Source of the DNA: Denticeps clupeoides
Taxonomy: Eukaryota; Chordata; Actinopteri; Clupeiformes; Denticipitidae
Direction of reading: 5' to 3'
DNA: 64,000 bases
Assembly: GCF_900700375.1 (NCBI RefSeq)
Contig: NW_021630114.1
Coordinates: forward strand, 145,638-209,637
Shown: piece after piece, positions 57,182 through 64,000 of the stretch
Numbering within the stretch: the first letter of the stretch is position 1
How the letters are laid out: every line of letters begins with the position of its first letter
Notes under the pieces: generated by a model
The model's database searches: none
What the model was told of the DNA's origin: nothing
What the model saw: the letters and a program-made list of their open reading frames with translations, nothing else
Translations under genes and position numbers: made by a program

Positions 57182-57357
57182 ATCGATTAGGTGGGGTTTT
57201 CCAGCCCTCGGCCTTCAGGTGCTACGCACCCTGATGTCAATTTAATATCTGATATGTCATATTAAGCGGATTTTTATAACAGGGAGTCGGCAATAGGGCC
57301 TGCTCCATCCGCTCCATTCATCGACCCAGTATTGCATTGCCTCTAGAAGGTGTGCAC
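57182..57357 (+). ncRNA. U2 snRNA-like unit 1
   Basis: Matches the U2 3' two-thirds: AATTTAATATCTGATATGTC, GCGGATTTTT with the Sm site, ACAGGGAGTCGGCAATAGGG, CATCGACCCAGTATTGCATT and GGTGTGCAC. The 5' third is diverged and the branch-point-pairing GTAGTA is not found. Start placed at ATCGATTAGG; uncertain. Confidence 0.72.
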
Positions 57358-57504
57358 TTTATTTGTTGTTTTGCAAATAAAAGCTTACCACTCCAACTTT
57401 TTGCCTTTTCTCCATCATAATTTGACAGTAAAGCGGGAGTTTTCACTCTTTGATATGTGTTCAAGCCCCTTTGGTTTAAAGTTCAAGATTTTCAAGCAGA
57501 GTTT

Positions 57505-57625
57505 GTGTACGGACAAACCAGCTGAAGAATGCCCAATCTTGTCTGATCTCAGAAGCTAAGAAGGCTTGGGCCTGGTTATTACTTGGATGGGAGACTACCT
57601 GGGAATACCAGGTGCTGTAAGCTTT
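57505..57625 (+). rRNA. 5S rRNA-like copy 5, type B
   Basis: 121 nt, start GTGTACGGACAAACC, end GGTGCTGTAAGCTTT; internal control boxes as in other copies. First after U2-like unit 1; has GGTTATTACTTGG instead of GGTTAGTACTTGG. Confidence 0.82.
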
Positions 57626-57784
57626 AACTATTGAAAAACTTTTCAAATGAAAGTATTTACATGGCTTTGTTAGCTTTTTTTGCCTTTTCTCCATCATAAT
57701 TTGACAGTAAAGCGGGAGTTTTCGCACTTTATAATGTTTTCAAAGCCCTTTTGGTTTAAAGTTCAAGATTTTCAAGCAGAGTTT

Positions 57785-57905
57785 GTGTACGGACAAACCA
57801 GCTGAAGAATACCCAATCTTGTCTGATCTCAGAAGCTAAGAAGGCTTGGGCCTGGTTAGTACTTGGATGGGAGACTACATGGGAATACCAGGTGCTGTAA
57901 GCTTT
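57785..57905 (+). rRNA. 5S rRNA-like copy 6, type B
   Basis: 121 nt, start GTGTACGGACAAACC, GAATACCCAATC variant like copy 3. Confidence 0.82.
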
Positions 57906-58065
57906 AACTATTGAAAAACTTTTAAAATGAAAGTATTTACATGGCTTTGTTAGCTTTTTTTGCCTTTTCTCCATCATAATTTGACAGTAAAGCGGGAGTT
58001 TTTCACTCTTTGATAATGTTTTCAAGCCCTTTTGGTTTAAAGTTCAAGATTTTCAAGCAGAGTTT

Positions 58066-58185
58066 GTGTACGGACAAACCAGCTGAAGAATGCCCAATCT
58101 TGTCTGATCTCAGAAGCTAAGAAGGCTTGGGCCTGGTTAGTACTTGGATGGGAGACTACCTGGAATACCAGGTGCTGTAAGCTTT
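58066..58185 (+). rRNA. 5S rRNA-like copy 7, type B
   Basis: 120 nt; one base short in CTACCTGGAATACC. Confidence 0.82.
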
Positions 58186-58345
58186 AACTATTGAAAAACT
58201 TTTAAAATGAAAGTATTTACATGGCATTTGTTAGCTTTTTTTAGCCTTTTCTCCATCATAATTTGACAGTAAAAGCGGGAGTTTTTCGCACATTATAATG
58301 TTTTAAAGCCTTTTGTTTAAAGTCCAAGATTTTCAAGCAGAGTTT

Positions 58346-58466
58346 GCTACAGACAATGCCAGCTAGAAGATTGCCCAATCTTGTCTGATCTCAGAAGCTA
58401 GAAGGCTTGGGCCTGGTTAGTACTTGGATGGGAGACTACGTGGGAATACCAGGTGCTGTAAGCTTT
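58346..58466 (+). rRNA. 5S rRNA-like copy 8, degenerate type A
   Basis: Start GCTACAGACAATGCC, with small indels (AGCTAGAAGATTG, GAAGCTAGAAGGC). Type A by its GAAGATTGCCC and GCTAC start, yet not followed by a U2 unit. Confidence 0.8.
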
Positions 58467-58625
58467 AACTATTGAAAAACTTTTCAAATGAAAGTATTTA
58501 CATGGCTTTGTTAGCTTTTTTTGCCTTTTCTCCATCATAATTTGACAGTAAAGCGGGAGTTTCGCACTCTTTATAATGTTTTCAAGCCCCTTTGGTTTAA
58601 AGTTCAAGATTTTCAAGCAGAGTTT

Positions 58626-58747
58626 GTGTACGGGACAAACCAGCTGAAGAATGCCCAATCTTGTCTGATCTCAGAAGCTAAGAAGGCTTGGGCCTGGTTA
58701 GTACTTGGATGGGAGACTACCTGGGAATACCAGGTGCTGTAAGCTTT
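58626..58747 (+). rRNA. 5S rRNA-like copy 9, type B
   Basis: 122 nt; extra G in GTGTACGGGAC. Internal boxes intact. Confidence 0.82.
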
Positions 58748-58907
58748 AACTATTGAAAAACTTTTAAAATGAAAGTATTTACATGGCTTTGTTAGCTTTT
58801 TTGCCTTTTCTCCATCATAATTTGACTAGTTAAAGCGGGAGTTTTTCGCACTTTATAATGTTTTCAAAGCCTTTTGGTTTAAAGTCCAAGATTTTCAAGC
58901 AGAGTTT

Positions 58908-59028
58908 GCTTAAGGACATGCCAGCTGAAGATTGCCCAATCTTGTCTGATCTCAGAAGCTAAGAAGGCTTGGGCCTGGTTAGTACTTGGATGGGAGACTA
59001 CGTGGGAATGCCAGGTGCTGTAAGCTTT
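58908..59028 (+). rRNA. 5S rRNA-like copy 10, type A
   Basis: 121 nt; start GCTTAAGGACATGCC; GTGGGAATGCC. Last before U2-like unit 2. Confidence 0.83.
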
Positions 59029-59220
59029 AACTATTGTAAACTTTTAAAATGAAAGTATTTACATCACTTTGTTACCTTTTTTTAAGTAAGTTAAGGGGTA
59101 TTTTCTTTCTTTGATATGTTTTCCCGCCTTTTTCCTTTTTTTTTTTTTTTTTTTAAACTTCTCTTCAGGTTTCTTTGTCTGTGTGTGCTCTACAACGATC
59201 ATTCACAGGCTTGGAGCTGA

Positions 59221-59396
59221 ATCGATTAGGTGGGATTTTCCAGCCCTCGGCCTTCAGGTGCTACGCACCCTGATGTCAATTTAATATCTGATATGTCATA
59301 TTAAGCGGATTTTTAGAACAGGGAGTCGGCAATAGGGCCTGCTCCATCCGCTCCATTCATCGACCCAGTATTGCATTGCCTCTAGAAGGTGTGCAC
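59221..59396 (+). ncRNA. U2 snRNA-like unit 2
   Basis: Nearly identical to unit 1 (AGCGGATTTTTAGAACAGGG, CCATCCGCTCCATTCATCGA). Preceded by a long T run and CTACAACGATCATTCACAGG. Confidence 0.72.
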
Positions 59397-59542
59397 TTTA
59401 TTTGTTGTATTGCAAATAAAAGCTTACCACTCCAACTTTTTGCCTTTTCTCCATCATAATTTGACAGTAAAGCGGGAGTTTTCACTCTTTGATATGTGTT
59501 CAAGCCCTTTGGTTTAAAGTTCAAGATTTTCAAGCAGAGTTT

Positions 59543-59663
59543 GTGTACGGACAAACCAGCTGAAGAATGCCCAATCTTGTCTGATCTCAGAAGCTAAGAA
59601 GGCTTGGGCCTGGTTAGTACTTGGATGGGAGACTACCTGGGAATACCAGGTGCTGTAAGCTTT
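59543..59663 (+). rRNA. 5S rRNA-like copy 11, type B
   Basis: 121 nt, standard type B. Confidence 0.82.
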
Positions 59664-59823
59664 AACTATTGAAAAACTTTTAAAATGAAAGTATTTACAT
59701 GGCTTTGTTAGCTTTTTTTGCCTTTTCTCCATCATAATTTGACAGTAAAGCGGGAGTTTTCCACTCTTGATAATGTGTTTCAAAGCCCTTTGGTTTAAAG
59801 TTCAAGATTTTCAAGCAGAGTTT

Positions 59824-59944
59824 GTGTACGGACAAACCAGCTGAAGAATGCCCAATCTTGTCTGATCTCAGAAGCTAAGAAGGCTTGGGCCTGGTTAGTA
59901 CTTGGATGGGAGACTACCTGGGAATACCAGGTGCTGTAAGCTTT
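59824..59944 (+). rRNA. 5S rRNA-like copy 12, type B
   Basis: 121 nt, standard type B; identical by eye to copy 11. Confidence 0.82.
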
Positions 59945-60104
59945 AACTATTGAAAAAACTTTTAAAATGAAAGTATTTACATGGCTTTGTTAGCTTTTTT
60001 TGCCTTTTTCTCCATCATAATTTGACAGTAAAGCGGGAGTTTTCGCACTTTGATATGTTTTCAAAGCCCTTTGGTTTAAAGTTCAAGATTTTCAAGCAGA
60101 GTTT

Positions 60105-60226
60105 GTGTACGGACAAACCAGCTGAAGAATGCCCAATCTTGTCTTGATCTCAGAAGCTAAGAAGGCTTGGGCCTGGTTAGTACTTGGATGGGAGACTACC
60201 TGGGAATACCAGGTGCTGTAAGCTTT
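60105..60226 (+). rRNA. 5S rRNA-like copy 13, type B
   Basis: 122 nt; extra T in GTCTTGATCTC. Confidence 0.82.
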
Positions 60227-60384
60227 AACTATTGAAAAACTTTTAAAATGAAAGTATTTACATGGCTTTGTTAGCTTTTTTTGCCTTTTCTCCATCATAA
60301 TTTGACAGTAAAGCGGGAGTTTTCGCACTTTATAATGTTTTCAAAGCCCTTTTGTTTAAAGTCCAAGATTTTCAAGCAGAGTTT

Positions 60385-60505
60385 GCTTACAGACATGCCA
60401 GCTGAAGATTGCCCAATCTTGTCTGATCTCAGAAGCTAAGAAGGCTTGGGCCTGGTTAGTACTTGGATGGGAGACTACGTGGGAATGCCAGGTGCTGTAA
60501 GCTTT
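60385..60505 (+). rRNA. 5S rRNA-like copy 14, type A
   Basis: 121 nt; start GCTTACAGACATGCC. Last before U2-like unit 3. Confidence 0.84.
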
Positions 60506-60698
60506 AACTATTGTTAAACTTTTAAAATGAAAGTATTTACATCACTTTGTTACCTTTTTTTAAGTAAGTTAAGGGGTATTTTCTTTCTTTGATATGTTTT
60601 TCCCGCCTTTTTTCTTTTTTTTTTTTTTTTTTAAACTTCTCTTCAGGTTTCTTTGTCTGTGTGTGCTCTACAACGATCATTCACAGGCTTGGAGCTGA

Positions 60699-60874
60699 AT
60701 CGATTAGGTGGGATTTTCCAGCCCTCGGCCTTCAGGTGCTACGCACCCTGATGTCAATTTAATATCTGATATGTCATATTAAGCGGATTTTTAGAACAGG
60801 GAGTCGGCAATAGGGCCTGCTCCATCCGCTCCATTCATCGACCCAGTATTGCATTGCCTCTAGAAGGTGTGCAC
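60699..60874 (+). ncRNA. U2 snRNA-like unit 3
   Basis: Same as unit 2 by eye, including the missing branch-point-pairing motif and the kept Sm-site region. Confidence 0.72.
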
Positions 60875-61021
60875 TTTATTTGTTGTATTGCAAATAAAAG
60901 CTTACCACTCCAACTTTTTGCCTTTTCTCCATCATAATTTGACAGTAAAGCGGGAGTTTTCACTCTTTGATATGTGTTCAAGCCCTTTTGGTTTAAAGTT
61001 CAAGATTTTCAAGCAGAGTTT

Positions 61022-61142
61022 GTGTACGGACAAACCAGCTGAAGAATGCCCAATCTTGTCTGATCTCAGAAGCTAAGAAGGCTTTGGGCCTGGTTAGTAC
61101 TTGGATGGGAGACTACCTGGGAATACCAGGTGCTGTAGCTTT
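61022..61142 (+). rRNA. 5S rRNA-like copy 15, type B
   Basis: Compensating small indels (GGCTTTGGGCC, GCTGTAGCTTT). First of only two 5S units between U2 units 3 and 4. Confidence 0.8.
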
Positions 61143-61302
61143 AACTATTGAAAAAACTTTTAAATATAAGTATTTACATGGCTTTGGTTAGCTTTTTTTG
61201 CCTTTTCTCCATCATAATTTGACAGTAAAGCGGGAGTTTTCGCACTTTATAATGTTTTCAAAGCCCCTTTTGTTTAAAGTTCAAGATTTTCAAGCAGAGT
61301 TT

Positions 61303-61423
61303 GTGTACAGACAAGCCAGCTGAAGATTGCCCAATCTTGTCTGATCTCAGAAGCTAAGAAGGCTTGGGCCTGGTTAGTACTTGGATGGGAGACTACGTGG
61401 GAATGCCAGGTGCTGTAAGCTTT
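61303..61423 (+). rRNA. 5S rRNA-like copy 16, A/B hybrid
   Basis: Starts GTGTACAGACAAGCC (B-like 5' end) but continues GAAGATTGCCC and GTGGGAATGCC (A-like). Looks like a crossover or conversion product. Last before U2-like unit 4. Confidence 0.82.
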
Positions 61424-61523
61424 AACTATTGTTAAACTTTTAAAATGAAAGTATTTACATCACTTTGTTACCTTTTTTTAAGTAAGTTAAGGGGTATTTT
61501 CTTTCTTGATATGTTTTCCCGCT

Positions 61524-61554
<31 letters not shown>

Positions 61555-61618
61555 AACTTCTCTTCAGGTTCTTTGTCTGTGTGTGCTCTACAACGATCAT
61601 TCACAGGCTTGGAGCTGA

Positions 61619-61794
61619 ATCGATTAGGTGGGATTTTCCAGCCCTCGGCCTTCAGGTGCTACGCACCCTGATGTCAATTTAATATCTGATATGTCATATT
61701 AAGCGGATTTTTAGAACAGGGAGTCGGCAATAGGGCCTGCTCCATCCGCTCCATTCATCGACCCAGTATTGCATTGCCTCTAGAAGGTGTGCAC
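61619..61794 (+). ncRNA. U2 snRNA-like unit 4
   Basis: Same sequence class as units 2 and 3. Confidence 0.72.
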
Positions 61795-61942
61795 TTTATT
61801 TGTTGTATTGCAAATAAAAGCTTACCACTCCAACTTTTTGCCTTTTCTCCATCATAATTTGACAGTAAAGCGGGAGTTTTCACTCTTTGATATGTGTTCA
61901 AGCCCCTTTTGGTTTAAAGTTCAAGATTTTCAAGCAGAGTTT

Positions 61943-62063
61943 GTGTACGGACAAACCAGCTGAAGAATGCCCAATCTTGTCTGATCTCAGAAGCTAAGAA
62001 GGCTTGGGCCTGGTTAGTACTTGGATGGGAGACTACCTGGGAATACCAGGTGCTGTAAGCTTT
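61943..62063 (+). rRNA. 5S rRNA-like copy 17, type B
   Basis: 121 nt, standard type B. Confidence 0.82.
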
Positions 62064-62219
62064 AACTATTGAAAAATTTTAAAATATAAGTATTTACATG
62101 GCTTTGTTAGCTTTTTTTGCCTTTTCTCCATCATAATTTGACAGTAAAGCGGGAGTTTTCACTCTTTGATATGTTTTCAAGCCCTTTGGTTTAAAGTTCA
62201 AGATTTTCAAGCAGAGTTT

Positions 62220-62339
62220 GTGTACGGACAAACCAGCTGAAGATGCCCAATCTTGTCTTATCTCAGAAGCTAAGAAGGCTTGGGCCTGGTTAGTACTTGG
62301 ATGGGAGACTACCTGGGAATACCAGGTGCTGTAAGCTTT
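62220..62339 (+). rRNA. 5S rRNA-like copy 18, type B
   Basis: 120 nt; GAAGATGCCC (one base short) and GTCTTATCTC variant shared with copies 19 and 22. Confidence 0.81.
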
Positions 62340-62494
62340 AACTATTGAAAAACTTTTAAAGTGAAAGTATTTACATGGCTTTGTTAGCTTTTTTTGCCTT
62401 TCTGCATCATAATTTGACAGTAAAGCGGGAGTTTTCACTCTTGATATGTTTTTAAGCCCTTTGGTTTAAAGTTCAAGATTTTCAAGCAGAGTTT

Positions 62495-62615
62495 GTGTAC
62501 GGACAAACCAGCTGAAGAATGCCCAATCTTGTCTTATCTCAGAAGCTAAGAAGGCTTGGGCCTGGTTAGTACTTGGATGGGAGACTACCTGGGAATACCA
62601 GGTGCTGTATGCTTT
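62495..62615 (+). rRNA. 5S rRNA-like copy 19, type B
   Basis: 121 nt; GTCTTATCTC and GCTGTATGCTTT variants. Confidence 0.81.
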
Positions 62616-62770
62616 AACTATTGAAAAACTTTTAAAATAAAGTATTTACATGGCTTTGTTAGCTTTTTTTGCCTTTTCTCCATCATAATTTGACAGTAAA
62701 GCGGGAGTTTTTGCACTTTATAATGTTTCAAAGCCCTTTTGTTTAAGTCCAAGATTTTCAAGCAGAGTTT

Positions 62771-62890
62771 GCTTACAGACATGCCAGCTGAAGATTGCCC
62801 AATCTTGTCTGATCTCAGAAGCTAAGAAGGCTGGGCCTGGTTAGTACTTGGATGGGAGACTACGTAGGAATGCCAGGTGCAGTAAGCTTT
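62771..62890 (+). rRNA. 5S rRNA-like copy 20, type A
   Basis: 120 nt; start GCTTACAGACATGCC. Last before U2-like unit 5. Confidence 0.83.
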
Positions 62891-63088
62891 AACTATTGAA
62901 AACTTTTAAAATGAAAGTATTTACATCACTTTGTTAACTTTTTTTTAAGTAAGTTAAGGGGTATTTTCTTTCTTTGATATGTTTTCCCGCCTTTTTTCTT
63001 TTTTTTTTTTTTTTTTTTTTTTTAACTTCTCTTCAGGTTTCTTTGTCTGTGTGTGCTCTACAACGATCATTCACAGGCTTGGAGCTGA

Positions 63089-63265
63089 ATCGATTAGGTG
63101 GGGGTTTTCCAGCCCTCGGCCTTCAGGTGCTACGCACCCTGATGTCAGTTTAATATCTGATATGTCATATTAAGCGGATTTTTAGAACAGGGAGTCGGCA
63201 ATAGGGCCTGCTCCATCCGCTCCATTCATCGACCCAGTATTGCATTGCCTCTAGAAGGTGTGCAC
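63089..63265 (+). ncRNA. U2 snRNA-like unit 5
   Basis: Same class; GATGTCAGTTTAATATCTGA is slightly closer to canonical U2 (CAGTTTAATATCTGA) than in the other units. Confidence 0.73.
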
Positions 63266-63412
63266 TTTATTTGTTGTATTGCAAATAAAAGCTTACCACT
63301 CCAACTTTTTGCCTTTCTCCATCATAATTTGACAGTAAAGCGGGAGTTTTAACTCTTTGATATGGTGTTCAAGCCCTTTTGGTTTAAAGTTCAAGATTTT
63401 CAAGCAGAGTTT

Positions 63413-63533
63413 GTGTATGGACAAACCAGCTGAAGAATGCCCAATCTTGTCTGATCTCAGAAGCTAAGAAGGCTTTGGCCTGGTTAGTACTTGGATGGGA
63501 GACTACCTGGGAATACCAGGTGCTGTAAGCTTT
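63413..63533 (+). rRNA. 5S rRNA-like copy 21, type B
   Basis: 121 nt; GTGTATGGACAAACC start. Confidence 0.81.
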
Positions 63534-63692
63534 AACTATTGAAAAAATTTTAAAATATAAGTATTTACATGGCTTTGTTAGCTTTTTTGCCTTTTCTCCA
63601 TCATAATTTGACAGTAAAAGCGGGAGTTTTCACTCTTTGATATGTGTTTAAGCCCCTTTGGTTTAAAGTTCAAGATTTTCAAGCAGAGTTTT

Positions 63693-63813
63693 GTGTACGG
63701 ACAAAACCAGCTGAAGAATGCCCAGTCTTGTCTTATCTCAGAAGCTAAGAAGGCTTGGGCCTGGTAGTACTTGGATGGGGAGACTACCTGGAATACCAGG
63801 TGCTGTAAGCTTT
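63693..63813 (+). rRNA. 5S rRNA-like copy 22, type B
   Basis: Small indels (GACAAAACC, CTGGTAGTACTTGG, GGGGAGAC), GTCTTATCTC variant. Confidence 0.78.
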
Positions 63814-63969
63814 AACTATTGAAAAACTTTAAAGTGAAAGTATTACATGGCTTTTTAGCTTTTTTTGCCTTTTCTCCATCATAATTTGACAGTAAAGCGG
63901 GAGTTTTTGCACTTTATAATGTTTTCAAAAGCCCTTTTGTTTAAAGTCCAAGATTTTCAAGCAGAGTTT

Positions 63970-64000
63970 GCTTACAGACTGCCAGCTGAAGATTGCCCAT
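63970..64000 (+). rRNA. 5S rRNA-like copy 23, type A, cut by window edge
   Basis: First 31 nt only: GCTTACAGACTGCCAGCTGA, then GATTGCCC. The pattern predicts a U2 unit soon after. Confidence 0.75.

Larger units (their letters stand above)
55879..64000 (+). repeat. tandem 5S rRNA-like / U2 snRNA-like array
   Basis: 23 5S-like units (the last cut by the window edge) at about 280-bp spacing, with five U2-like units in longer spacers. U2 starts are 2039, 1478, 920 and 1470 bp apart, which fits one U2 block of about 360 bp plus 6, 4, 2 and 4 5S blocks. Two 5S classes are seen: type B (start GTGTACGGACAAACC) and type A (start GCTTACGGAC or GCTTACAGAC). The array runs off the right edge and is bounded on the left by an L2 LINE. 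Confidence 0.93.

Noticed and set aside
57182-57357. U12 or other spliceosomal RNA
   Set aside because: The Sm-site context GGATTTTTAGAACAGGGAG and CATCGACCCAGTATTGCA match U2, not U12, U1, U4 or U5.
56258-62438. Repeated ~83-codon open frames on the - strand starting with MRKLPLYYQI or similar
   Set aside because: They are antisense to the 5S units and spacers and recur only because the DNA repeats.
55879-64000. CRISPR-like regular repeats
   Set aside because: The repeats are about 280 bp and contain 5S and U2 homology; this is eukaryotic RNA-gene DNA.

Overview
This is vertebrate nuclear DNA, almost certainly from a ray-finned (teleost) fish. The evidence is a multi-exon gamma-glutamyltransferase gene with GT-AG introns, fish-type tRNA-derived SINEs, several L2/CR1/Rex1-type LINEs, Tc1 and hAT DNA transposons, and a tandem array of 5S rRNA-like and U2 snRNA-like units. 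I cannot name the species. Only one host protein gene is clear; most of the remaining sequence is mobile-element debris, often nested.

1-18.4 kb: eleven 3' exons of a gamma-glutamyltransferase gene on the + strand, closest to GGT5 (leukotriene C4 hydrolase type). The reading frame is continuous from position 93 to a stop at 17936-17938; the first exon(s) lie off the left edge. Its introns hold a Rex1-like LINE broken by a Tc1 transposon and by an L2 LINE (4.1-9.5 kb), a second Tc1 element broken by a SINE (11.2-12.2 kb), LINE 3' ends, SINEs and a TA-flanked MITE.

18.4-37.7 kb: no host gene recognised. It holds L2 fragments, SINEs, a gypsy-type pol fossil, two related hAT/ZNF862-like transposase relics, a 914-bp hAT-type element with a perfect 8-bp target duplication inside an L2, a Tx1-like LINE pierced by a Rex1-like LINE, and a U2 snRNA relic split by an insertion near 33.1-33.7 kb.

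37.7-45.2 kb: relics of a multi-exon, multicopy fish gene on the - strand, split by a roughly 4.1-kb segment with short inverted ends that carries SAMD3-like gene pieces on the + strand.

45.3-55.9 kb: an L2 LINE with an SGNH-esterase ORF1, an AP endonuclease and a reverse transcriptase. Inside it sits a 6.05-kb DNA transposon with about 225-bp terminal inverted repeats. That transposon carries a 14-15 exon - strand gene with an H2C2-integrase core, a GPY-like motif, a proline-rich minisatellite linker, a Ulp1/C48 protease and a complete C4HC3 PHD finger. It looks Ginger-like.

55.9-64.0 kb: a tandem array of 23 5S rRNA-like units (about 280-bp period) with a U2 snRNA-like unit inserted at intervals. 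Between consecutive U2 units there are 6, 4, 2 and 4 5S copies, always even, and the last 5S before each U2 belongs to a distinct sequence class. This linked 5S/U2 array and the multi-domain transposon are the most interesting parts of the window.
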